DNA of 23,368 bases, taken from positions 1 to 23,368 of the forward strand of contig JAEYRR010000327.1 of assembly GCA_023435505.1 (NCBI GenBank). Reading direction: 5' to 3'. The notes beneath the pieces are model-generated. The model made no database searches, was not told the DNA's origin, and saw nothing but the letters and a program-made list of their open reading frames with translations. This DNA is from Bacillota bacterium (GTDB lineage: Bacteria > Bacillota > Clostridia > Lachnospirales > Lachnospiraceae). The stretch's first letter is position 1, and each line of letters starts with the position of its first letter. The position numbers and the translations under genes were made by a program. Below, piece after piece: positions 7,695 to 14,288 of this stretch.

Positions 7695-8171
7695 CTAAAG
7701 TTGATTACTTTCTAATAGATTACCTATCCTTTTTCTACTATACATATATAGACCAGCCAAACCAACCAGACTTATAAATACATATAGCACAGGAGCATAA
7801 ATAATATAGCTTTCTTCCATAGAACTATGCAGATTCGCATACAACTGGACAAAAAGGAACAACAAGCAAACAATAGATACAATCATCTGTGCTTTCAGTT
7901 CTCTATAATTGTAACGATACTTCTTGCACAATACAGGTAACAAAGCCGTCTCTTCCCTCGTAGTATCCTTTTTCATTAATTGCTCCACAAGGAAGGGACC
8001 TGCTACCATCCATATAATAAATACTAGAACGGTTACGGAATACCGATAAAAATATCGCACAAAGAATTCCACCATTAAAAGTATAATCAAAGCATGTCTT
8101 ACTTTCCGCACTGCTTCTAACGCTGCAACATTCCGAACAACAGTATTAATCTTGCATCCATTATCCTTCAT
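7695..8171 (-). CDS. Hypothetical membrane protein with about four transmembrane helices
   Basis: A 158-residue protein not recognised as a named family. Hydrophobic segments lie at about 25-40 (HALIILLMVEFFVRYF), 45-61 (SVTVLVFIIWMVAGPFL), 95-111 (AQMIVSIVCLLFLFVQL) and 121-142 (IIYAPVLYVFISLVGLAGLYMY). A charged loop rich in K, R and E lies between helices 2 and 3, probably cytosolic. There is no signal peptide or enzyme motif. The start at 8171 is preferred because GAGAGG lies 7 bases upstream; the longer in-frame TTG start at 8198 has no such site. It stands alone between cotJC and mbl, in the same direction as both, in the place where Bacillus has spoIIID. A sporulation or envelope role is only a guess. 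Confidence 0.7.
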   Translation of the reverse strand: MKDNGCKINTVVRNVAALEAVRKVRHALIILLMVEFFVRYFYRYSVTVLVFIIWMVAGPFLVEQLMKKDTTREETALLPVLCKKYRYNYRELKAQMIVSIVCLLFLFVQLYANLHSSMEESYIIYAPVLYVFISLVGLAGLYMYSRKRIGNLLESNQL

Positions 8172-8290
8172 AACAATTCCTCTCAGCCGCTTATGCAACT
8201 TATTGTAGAAAGGCTCTCTTCCTTATCTGAATCAACATTATAACATGTCTTATATGTATTTACCAGTTTTTTGTCTTATCTACAGTGAAT

Positions 8291-8332
8291 GAAGGCCACC
8301 ATAGAATGATATACATTTCTACAGTGACCTTC
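8291..8332 (-). terminator. Long hairpin downstream of cotJC
   Basis: Minus-strand RNA pairs GAAGGTCACTGTAGAA with TTCTATGGTGGCCTTC over 16 positions around a 10-base loop. All three non-Watson-Crick positions are G-U pairs on this strand; on the plus strand they would be mismatches. It lies 28 bases after the cotJC stop. There is no U-run after it, so it is a structured 3' end or processing/stability element rather than a classical terminator. The remainder of the 188-base gap shows no gene. Confidence 0.6.
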
Positions 8333-8359
8333 TATTAAGATTTATTATATTCCTCTTTA

Positions 8360-8974
8360 CTATTTATTTTTCATAAATGATAAATCATATGCTGGATTAA
8401 TATAATAGAAATTATCTGCATCCAATCTGTCCTGTGTAATACGAAGTGCCTCTCCAAATCTCTGATAGTGAACTACTTCTCTTTCACGTAGAAATCGTAT
8501 AGGATCGCAAACCTCAGGATCATCAACTAATCTTAGAATATTGTCATAAGTAGTTCTGGCTTTCTGCTCTGCTGCCATATCTTCATGTAGATCAGTAATT
8601 GGATCTCCCTTTGACTGAATCGTTAATGCAGTCCATGGAACTCCACCAGCAGACTGAGGGTAAATGCCTAAGGTATGATCTACGAAATACGCATCAAACC
8701 CACAATCCTTTATCTGTTGAGGAGTAGCCCCCTTTGTCAGCTGGTATACGATAGCGCAGATGATTTCCAAATGAGCTAGTTCTTCTGTACCGATATCAGT
8801 TAGTATCCCTGCAACTTCCTTGTATGGCTGAACATAACGCTGAGACAGGTAACGTAGGGAAGCTCCCAGTTCCCCATCTGGTCCACCATATTGTGTCATA
8901 ACAACCTGTGCTGCCTTTAGGTTGCACTTAGAAATGTTAACTGGATACTGCAATCTTTTTTCATTATTCCACAT
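8360..8974 (-). CDS. cotJC: Spore coat protein CotJC, manganese catalase family
   Basis: A 204-residue ferritin-like four-helix protein. The di-metal ligands expected of manganese catalases are all visible: E36 in GPDGELGASL, the EExxH motif TEELAHLE (about 63-70), E in DMAAEQKAR (about 133-139), and EREVVHYQRF (about 163-172). CotJC is part of the inner spore coat in Bacillus and probably dismutates hydrogen peroxide; clostridial homologues show catalase activity. The start follows the cotJB stop by three bases with AGAGGTGG upstream. It is the third gene of the cotJ operon. Length exceeds Bacillus CotJC slightly, mainly at the C-terminus. Confidence 0.95.
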   Translation of the reverse strand: MWNNEKRLQYPVNISKCNLKAAQVVMTQYGGPDGELGASLRYLSQRYVQPYKEVAGILTDIGTEELAHLEIICAIVYQLTKGATPQQIKDCGFDAYFVDHTLGIYPQSAGGVPWTALTIQSKGDPITDLHEDMAAEQKARTTYDNILRLVDDPEVCDPIRFLREREVVHYQRFGEALRITQDRLDADNFYYINPAYDLSFMKNK

Positions 8975-8977
8975 TTA

Positions 8978-9235
8978 CTACTTACCACCTCTCCAAGGCC
9001 AAGGCTCATCTGTCCAAGTCCAATAACAATCATTCTCTACACTGGTCACACACAATGGGCCATATTTTTTTGTATACTCATCCATTGCCTGTTCTCTCAG
9101 ATCTCTATATTTGTTGTAATAAAGCAACGCCTCTTTGTCACATGGATGCGTATCCAGAAAAAGTCCTACATCCAGCACAGCAAAGCTTACTTCAGTTATA
9201 AACTGTAATAAGTTATCCTTTTCACATTTATTCAT
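8978..9235 (-). CDS. cotJB: Spore coat protein CotJB
   Basis: Eighty-five residues, matching the usual CotJB length. It has the conserved FLDTHPCDKEALLYYNKY segment (about 25-42) and the family ending ENDCYWTWTDEPWPW. It is thought to assemble with CotJA and CotJC in the mother cell onto the forespore surface. The ATG at 9235 has GAGG 6 bases upstream. A longer GTG start at 9262 would overlap cotJA by 19 bases and lacks a ribosome site. Four cysteines are present (4, 32, 62, 69), which could allow cross-linking in the coat. Confidence 0.93.
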   Translation of the reverse strand: MNKCEKDNLLQFITEVSFAVLDVGLFLDTHPCDKEALLYYNKYRDLREQAMDEYTKKYGPLCVTSVENDCYWTWTDEPWPWRGGK

Positions 9236-9243
9236 AGGGCACC

Positions 9244-9522
9244 TCACATTCTTGAACCACACTTAGTCCACCATGGTTTTACCAATTCAGGAAAAATAGT
9301 TCCATGAGCTAAGCCTGCTTCACTAGTAAATACTTCTCCCCATTGCTGCCAAGGTACGTATGCCATTGCAATTGGCATACAATCTACAGCTCCACTCATC
9401 GTATCAGGGCATTCCACTACTTTATTAGAACAGCCGCAGGAGGTCCTTGCTTCTCTACAGTAATACTTGTCGCCTAGCGTACAATTATAACCTCTATTGT
9501 GCCTACAATTTCTTTGATCCAT
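9244..9522 (-). CDS. cotJA: Spore coat-associated protein CotJA, cysteine-rich variant
   Basis: Ninety-two residues. The C-terminal half has the CotJA signature PIAMAYVPWQQWGEVFTSE (about 50-68) and GTIFPELVKPW (about 74-84). The N-terminal half is a hydrophilic stretch with seven cysteines (6, 14, 22, 29, 31, 38, 48), including a CGC; an eighth lies at 88. The start at 9522 is preferred over the in-frame TTG at 9558 because AAAGGA lies upstream and because the sigma-E-like -10 element at 9562-9569 would place the TTG at or before the transcription start. The stop overlaps the region of the cotJB ribosome site, with 8 bases between the genes. It leads the cotJ operon. Confidence 0.85.
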   Translation of the reverse strand: MDQRNCRHNRGYNCTLGDKYYCREARTSCGCSNKVVECPDTMSGAVDCMPIAMAYVPWQQWGEVFTSEAGLAHGTIFPELVKPWWTKCGSRM

Positions 9523-9561
9523 ATATAATAGATTCCTTTCAAAGTTTCTTTCCCGCAATAC

Positions 9562-9569
9562 ATTGTATG
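9562..9569 (-). promoter_or_regulatory. Sigma-E type -10 element for the cotJ operon
   Basis: CATACAAT on the minus strand equals the sigma-E -10 consensus (cATACanT). No clear -35 ATA element is seen at 13-15 bases upstream, so activity may need another factor. Bacillus subtilis cotJ is sigma-E dependent, which supports mother-cell expression here. Confidence 0.55.
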
Positions 9570-9613
9570 TCTAAAAATGATGGTTGTGCTTGTACCTTTT
9601 ACCATTCTCATTC

Positions 9614-9642
9614 TTGCTAACTATGTAGATAACGTGTATAAT
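9614..9642 (+). promoter_or_regulatory. Predicted sigma-A promoter of the orphan gene opposite cotJ
   Basis: TTGCTA, a 17-base spacer and a perfect TATAAT lie about 67 bases before the ATG at 9709. The element points away from the cotJ promoter, so the 186-base gap between the two start codons is a divergent promoter region. Confidence 0.6.
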
Positions 9643-9708
9643 CAACTTATGTGGAAGCTTTATCCAACATATACTAAATATAAGAAATGCCATGGAGGGA
9701 GGATACAT

Positions 9709-10098
9709 ATGCTGTTACGACCAAAGGAAACATGCATCGAACGGGATTATGGCGATACCAAAGATATCTACTATGTTGCTTATAATAGTTTCTATCATGA
9801 TCAAAAAGCTTTGTTCCATGTTATGAAACTCCAACAGAACTATATTTGTAGAGATTCTTTTAATAAGAGGCGAGTTTGTGTATTGTTTTTCTATACCGAT
9901 GTTACCAGTGAGGTAATCAATCAACTACTAGAACAACTGGAACAGTGCAGGGATCATATTGATAAGGTTGCCCTTATTGGTGTTCCTGTTAATGCATGGG
10001 CCTGGTTCAGAGTAAAAGCCATACGAAATGGTAGTGAGTTATCACCATATCAATTCTTTTTTAACACAAGAGCAGCCTTAGAGTGGTTGCGCAAATAG
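9709..10098 (+). CDS. Hypothetical protein, possibly SpoIIAA-like (STAS) fold
   Basis: A 129-residue soluble protein of unknown function. The start at ATG 9709 has a very strong GGAGGGAGGA ribosome site. The longer open frame from 9577 would run through its own promoter and is not used. The N-terminus carries KETCIERDYGDTKDIYYVAYN; the C-terminal half alternates hydrophobic strands and helices (RRVCVLFFYTDVT, then VINQLLEQLEQCRDHIDKVA, then YQFFFNTRAALEWLRK). The ending, a strand ending in F followed by AALEWLRK, recalls the FxxxxxALxWL ending of SpoIIAA-like proteins, but this is a weak resemblance and not an assignment. It is transcribed alone, divergent from the cotJ spore-coat operon, and is followed by a strong stem-loop. 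Confidence 0.75.
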   Translation: MLLRPKETCIERDYGDTKDIYYVAYNSFYHDQKALFHVMKLQQNYICRDSFNKRRVCVLFFYTDVTSEVINQLLEQLEQCRDHIDKVALIGVPVNAWAWFRVKAIRNGSELSPYQFFFNTRAALEWLRK

Positions 10099-10115
10099 AT
10101 ACTACATATTTATTA

Positions 10116-10161
10116 AAAGGAGGAGCATCGGCCATCACAGATATGCCAATGCTCCTCCTTT
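10116..10161. terminator. Bidirectional terminator between orphan gene and GNAT gene
   Basis: Perfect 13-base arms (AAAGGAGGAGCAT and ATGCTCCTCCTTT) enclose a 20-base loop, in which GGC and GCC can pair further. A-runs and T-runs flank both sides. It serves the orphan gene on the plus strand and the GNAT/ABC transcript on the minus strand. Confidence 0.8.
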
Positions 10162-10196
10162 ATCTTACTTTTCATGCAGCATAATCGCTACAATCC

Positions 10197-10694
10197 CTAC
10201 CATCGATAATACGATCTTAGATCCGTTTTATGATAACGGATTCCACCATTTTTTAAAATAATTTTCTCACTTGGATAATTATAATTATATACCGTTACGA
10301 TTAAGTCTTGTACGTTAAGCCTTTTAGCTTCCTTCAGTAACAAGCCTAGTAAAGCTGTACCATAACCCTTGTTACGGTACTGGGGTGTAATACTATAAGC
10401 GATGCTTCCACCATACTTTTTTAAGGCTGGTGTTAGTCTGTGTCGTATCTTTCCCATTCCAATTGGAACTTCATTCCATAATAGCCAATAAATACTCTCC
10501 CCTACTTCCCCATCCCCCAGGTTACTATCATTTTCTACCTCTTTACAACGAATAAGCCATTTTTTATACTCGTCATAGGACAAGCCATTGGCTCCATTGT
10601 AAAATCCATTTTCATGAGCAGGAATCTTCTGCAACAGCCGATATACCAAATGCCCATCCCCCGTCGATAAGGGACGTAATTCAAGTCCAGCCAT
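10197..10694 (-). CDS. GNAT family N-acetyltransferase
   Basis: A 165-residue GNAT-fold protein. The acetyl-CoA pyrophosphate-binding motif appears as ITPQYRNKGYGTALLGLLLK (about 102-121), preceded by the strand SIAYSI and followed by the acceptor-side segment NYPSEKIILKNGGIRY (about 139-154). Substrate is not predictable. The motif pattern and size resemble small-molecule or aminoglycoside-type acetyltransferases of the YjaB/ElaA kind only in general fold. The ATG at 10694 has AAAAGGAGA upstream. It lies 37 bases after the ABC permease stop, in the same direction, so it may be the last gene of that operon. Confidence 0.88.
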   Translation of the reverse strand: MAGLELRPLSTGDGHLVYRLLQKIPAHENGFYNGANGLSYDEYKKWLIRCKEVENDSNLGDGEVGESIYWLLWNEVPIGMGKIRHRLTPALKKYGGSIAYSITPQYRNKGYGTALLGLLLKEAKRLNVQDLIVTVYNYNYPSEKIILKNGGIRYHKTDLRSYYRW

Positions 10695-10731
10695 ATACTA
10701 GTCTCCTTTTTCTATTTCCTTTGCGAGTACG

Positions 10732-13206
10732 TTACTCAACACTCTTTAAAGACTCTACCATATCAATTTTCTTTAGATGAAAATACATAAAGAAATTGAC
10801 AAAGACAGAGAATAAGATGGTAAGCGCCAAGCTATACACATAACTTAACGTCTTTATCGTCCGTCCGAACATCATGATGTCCACCTCTACTGTGCGTACT
10901 ACATAACTATGCAGGAGCAATCCTAAGAATATACCTACCAACGCACCTAAGAGCGTCAAAAGGATATTCTCTCTGTACACATAGTTAGCCACTTCCCTAT
11001 CATAGAAACCTAGTAGTTTAATGGTTGCAAGCTCCCGTTTACGTTCTGTTATATTAATATTATTTAGGTTATAAAGCACTACAAAAGCCAAAAGTCCGGC
11101 AGAAATAATAAGTACCCACACGATAATATTAAAATTGCTCATTAAATCGGTCAGCTTTTTATTAAATTCACTATTAAAGCTTACTCCCCGACATCCTGCT
11201 ACCGCAATCAAGGCAGTACCCAGATCAGATTCCGCTTCCTTTGACTGGTCGTTCATAAGCACCAGGATATCTGTCATCTGAGGAGTCTGATTAAAAAGTT
11301 CCTTGTAGGTTCCTTGGGATATAAAAACGTAATTATATAGGTAATTCTCTACAATATAAGAGATTGTGACTTCCTTTGTATTTGTGTCGCTCATCTTTAA
11401 AAGGATGTTGTCTCCTACCCTCAGATTCAGCATGGAAGCCAATTTTTCAGATACCGCCGCTCCTGAATCCGGGAAATCATAATGCTCCTTTGTCTTCCTG
11501 TCACGAAGCTGCACATAGCTGCTGATATCCGCGGTATTCTCTGGTACATACAGAATGGCAGTCTTCTCTTCTTGTCCATTGCCTACCTCTATGGATTTAT
11601 TATAAACCTGAAGATAACTATCTACGGTGGACTGACTGCCCAATACCTGCTCTAGTTTCTCCTGCTGGTCCTTAGTGACCGTATTTATTAGCTGGACATC
11701 TAGATTGTGTTTGAAAATTTCTTTATACTGGTATCTTACAATATCAAAGATGGAATCCCGAAGTCCAAAGCCTACAATTAGCAGAGCCATACAGCCACCG
11801 ATTCCGAATATGGTCATAAAAAATCGTTTCTTGTAACGAAACAAATTACGGATGGTTGATTTTTGGGTAAAGTTCAATCTTTTCCACAAAAATGTCAAAC
11901 GTTCTAACAACACTCTTTTCCCAAGTTTAGGTGAAACAGGACGCATTAACTGTGCAGGCTTCTCCATCAGCTCTTTATAGGAAGCTACTATTGCTGCTAT
12001 GCCTGTACAGGCTACTGCAAACGCAACTGCTACTAAGGCAGGTTGTAGCTGCCAAGGAGCAAAATACTCTGGAAACCCTACATACAATAATCCATAAGCC
12101 GTCATTATAATATAAGGAAATAGCTTTTCTCCTATAAGAACTCCTATTATACTTCCTCCAAGAGTGGCTAGGAGAGCATATAACAAATATTTTGCTGTGA
12201 TGGCCCAACTACTGTAACCCAATGCCTTTAAAGTACCAATCTGCATCCTCTGTTCTTCTACCATTCTAGTCATTGTTGTCAAGCTGACTAATGCTGCTAC
12301 AATAAAGAAAATAAGTGGAAATACATTGCCAAGTGCCCCTATTCGACTGGTATCCTGACCATATTCCACATAGGACTCCAGAGAATTACGATCTAACACA
12401 TACCAGCTTACTTCCTGCAGACTAGAAAGGAATTCTTTATCCATCGTCCCAGCTGTAGGATTGAGTCCAGCCATCAACTCTGCTTTTCTCTGATCCAACT
12501 GCCGCTCTGCAATAGCTTCAATTCTTTTCTTGGTCTCTTCAATCTTATCCTCATACTCCTTCGTATAAGCCACTAGCTCTTTGGCTCCTACAACCTGTAC
12601 GTGTATCTCAGCATATACATCTGATTGAAAGGAGGACATTGGAACAACAACAAACCCATTTACCTTACCATTTCCGATAGAACAGGTGCCTCGTCCCCAG
12701 CTTGTATACCAACTGCTGTTACCAGTCCCCACAACCTTAAGTATTTCCCCATTGGAGAAACTTAGGCTATCCCCTAAAGTAAGATTATGCGACTCGGCAA
12801 AGGCTTTATCCAACAGACACTCCCCACTTTTCTCTGGGTATCTGCCGTCCTCTACAGTAAAGTCATCCATTCCATCTTCTGTAGCAATTTTTAATATGTT
12901 ATACTCTAGTCCTTCACTATGGCAGGATAGTTCCTCTGTCATATACACTGCTGCCCGTTCTACTCCCTCAATAGAGGAGATCGCCTCTAAGTCCTGTTTC
13001 GTTAGACCAAGGGTAGAAATAACCCTTATATCCATCATGTTCGTTTTATCATAATAATGATCCGCTGAATACCTCATATCTGGCTCAGAACTTCTTACTC
13101 CCGAAAAGAAGGCGGCTCCAAGTGCCACAATAAAGAAAATGGAGATGAATCTACTCTTACTTTTCTTGATTTCCCTAAAAAAATCTTTCCTCAACGCTTT
13201 CTTCAT
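10732..13206 (-). CDS. FtsX-type ABC transporter permease (MacB-like, two-lobed)
   Basis: About 824 residues. One membrane helix lies near the N-terminus (18-38). A large extracytoplasmic domain follows, with a short helical, charged segment (about 215-245). Three helices lie at about 295-415, a central helix at about 466-484, a second outer domain (about 490-685), and three final helices (about 694-810). Both FtsX modules carry the loop typical of the family: EEQRMQIGTLKALGYS and ERKRELATIKLLGFYD. Such permeases act with a cytosolic ATPase in mechanotransmission, peptide or antibiotic efflux or lipoprotein release. The start at 13206 is chosen over the ATG at 13224, which overlaps the ATPase stop, because GAGG lies 7 bases before it. 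Substrate is unknown; no sensor kinase or response regulator lies beside it. Confidence 0.9.
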   Translation of the reverse strand: MKKALRKDFFREIKKSKSRFISIFFIVALGAAFFSGVRSSEPDMRYSADHYYDKTNMMDIRVISTLGLTKQDLEAISSIEGVERAAVYMTEELSCHSEGLEYNILKIATEDGMDDFTVEDGRYPEKSGECLLDKAFAESHNLTLGDSLSFSNGEILKVVGTGNSSWYTSWGRGTCSIGNGKVNGFVVVPMSSFQSDVYAEIHVQVVGAKELVAYTKEYEDKIEETKKRIEAIAERQLDQRKAELMAGLNPTAGTMDKEFLSSLQEVSWYVLDRNSLESYVEYGQDTSRIGALGNVFPLIFFIVAALVSLTTMTRMVEEQRMQIGTLKALGYSSWAITAKYLLYALLATLGGSIIGVLIGEKLFPYIIMTAYGLLYVGFPEYFAPWQLQPALVAVAFAVACTGIAAIVASYKELMEKPAQLMRPVSPKLGKRVLLERLTFLWKRLNFTQKSTIRNLFRYKKRFFMTIFGIGGCMALLIVGFGLRDSIFDIVRYQYKEIFKHNLDVQLINTVTKDQQEKLEQVLGSQSTVDSYLQVYNKSIEVGNGQEEKTAILYVPENTADISSYVQLRDRKTKEHYDFPDSGAAVSEKLASMLNLRVGDNILLKMSDTNTKEVTISYIVENYLYNYVFISQGTYKELFNQTPQMTDILVLMNDQSKEAESDLGTALIAVAGCRGVSFNSEFNKKLTDLMSNFNIIVWVLIISAGLLAFVVLYNLNNINITERKRELATIKLLGFYDREVANYVYRENILLTLLGALVGIFLGLLLHSYVVRTVEVDIMMFGRTIKTLSYVYSLALTILFSVFVNFFMYFHLKKIDMVESLKSVE

Positions 13207-13217
13207 GCTTCCACCTC

Positions 13218-13922
13218 TTACCATTCAATCTCTTCTACGGAGGCCGGATGTTCATTGATGTGTTGAGATCTCACCTTCCCATTTTTTATCGATATAATAC
13301 GATCTGCCATAGGAGTGATCGCTTGGTTATGCGTGATAACCACCACGGTCATTCCCTTTTGTCTACTAGTATCCTGTAATAGCTTAAGAATTGCCTTTCC
13401 TGTGACATAATCCAAAGCTCCCGTAGGCTCATCACATAATAACATCTTAGGATTCTTAGCTAATGCTCTGGCAATTGACACCCTCTGCTGTTCGCCTCCT
13501 GATAACTGAGCAGGAAAGTTCTGCTTTCGGTCACCAAGACCAACCTCTTCTAAAAGTTGGTCTGCATTCAGAGGATTTTTACATATCTGGGATGCTAACT
13601 CCACATTCTCCAAAGCTGTAAGATTCTGCATCAAGTTATAGAATTGAAATACAAACCCAATGTCCTCTCTCCGATATCGGATTAATTGCTTACCTTTTAA
13701 GTTCGTTACGGTAGTATCATCCACTATCACCTTACCAGCGGTAGCTGAATCCATTCCACCCAAAATATTCAAAACAGTAGTTTTCCCGGCACCACTGGGA
13801 CCTACAATAACCACAAATTCACCTTTTTCTATGGAGAATGTTGCTCCTGCCAATGCATCTATAGTAACCTCTCCCATGTGATATTGCTTTGTTACATCTT
13901 CTAAACTAATATATGATCCCAT
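13218..13922 (-). CDS. ABC transporter ATP-binding protein (MacB/LolD type)
   Basis: A 234-residue nucleotide-binding subunit with Walker A GPSGAGKTT (41-49), Q-loop VFQFYNLMQNLTALENV (about 91-107), signature LSGGEQQR (140-147), Walker B LLCDEP (161-166) with the family-typical TGALD, and H-loop VITHN. Sequence features are those of the ATPases paired with FtsX/MacB permeases. Its partner permease follows, with its start codon 12 bases after this stop. The ATG at 13922 has AGGAG about 10 bases upstream. The gene begins 29 bases after the last remnant of a decayed transporter gene and probably shares its promoter. Confidence 0.95.
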   Translation of the reverse strand: MGSYISLEDVTKQYHMGEVTIDALAGATFSIEKGEFVVIVGPSGAGKTTVLNILGGMDSATAGKVIVDDTTVTNLKGKQLIRYRREDIGFVFQFYNLMQNLTALENVELASQICKNPLNADQLLEEVGLGDRKQNFPAQLSGGEQQRVSIARALAKNPKMLLCDEPTGALDYVTGKAILKLLQDTSRQKGMTVVVITHNQAITPMADRIISIKNGKVRSQHINEHPASVEEIEW

Positions 13923-13951
13923 AATCCATGTCTCCTATCTATGTAAATACT

Positions 13952-14130
13952 CTATATTAAAAGAATAAGGGTTCCTGCCACAATAAATAGTAATCCACCT
14001 CCACTTTTTAATGACAACTTTTCCTTAAGAAAAATGCTACGGTGGAATCAGTATCTTTAACACCAACTTTTGATAAAATTGCTGTTAAACCAGCTAATAG
14101 TGCAGATCCAAATGCAAATACAAGCCACAT
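13952..14130 (-). pseudogene. Decayed EamA/DMT-type transporter: first and last helix only
   Basis: An intact start (ATG 14130, GGAGGTATTAG ribosome site) opens MWLVFAFGSALLAGLTAILS, then KVGVKDTDSTVA, the usual N-terminus of the short (about 140-residue) EamA-type transporters. After about 34 residues the frame runs out of similarity and stops. In a second frame the sequence continues as IFLKEKLSLKSG, then GGLLFIVAGTLILLI and a stop at 13952-13954, the usual C-terminus of the same family. The middle, about 75-80 codons if the parent had normal length, is missing, and the two ends are out of frame (176 bases between frame positions, not a multiple of 3). It can make at most a 40-residue one-helix peptide. 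It lies directly before the ABC exporter genes. Confidence 0.75.
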
Positions 14131-14152
14131 ACTAATACCTCCATTCATTTTT

Positions 14153-14181
14153 ATTGTAACACATATCAAATGTTTTATTAA
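14153..14181 (-). promoter_or_regulatory. Possible promoter of the EamA remnant and ABC exporter
   Basis: TTAATA, a 17-base spacer and TACAAT on the minus strand, 23 bases before the remnant's start codon. No better promoter is seen closer to the ABC ATPase gene, so this one may now drive the exporter operon. Confidence 0.4.
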
Positions 14182-14207
14182 GATTACCTTAAATTTTATT
14201 TTAGGGA

Positions 14208-14237
14208 TTGTAAAGCTATCCATATTATGGATAAAAT
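14208..14237 (+). promoter_or_regulatory. Possible P-type ATPase promoter with embedded palindrome
   Basis: TTGTAA, an 18-base spacer and TAAAAT lie about 52 bases before the ATPase start. The spacer contains a perfect palindrome TATCCAT-ATT-ATGGATA (14217-14233) that reaches into the -10, which is where a repressor could block the promoter. Both readings are pattern-based. Confidence 0.35.
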
Positions 14238-14288
14238 AAATATATATACGTAAGTTTTGAAACATAGAAGAGAAATTGGGGTGAAAGA

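Noticed and set aside
9577..9708. N-terminal extension of the orphan gene (hydrophobic MMVVLVPFTILI start)
   Set aside because: It runs through the predicted promoter and has no ribosome site, while the ATG at 9709 has a very strong one.
10116..10161. Inverted repeat as insertion-sequence end or small RNA
   Set aside because: No transposase or target duplication is nearby; its position between two converging genes with A/T runs fits a bidirectional terminator.
12686..13054. 122-residue plus-strand open frame
   Set aside because: It lies wholly inside the FtsX-type permease on the other strand, with no ribosome site or recognisable features.
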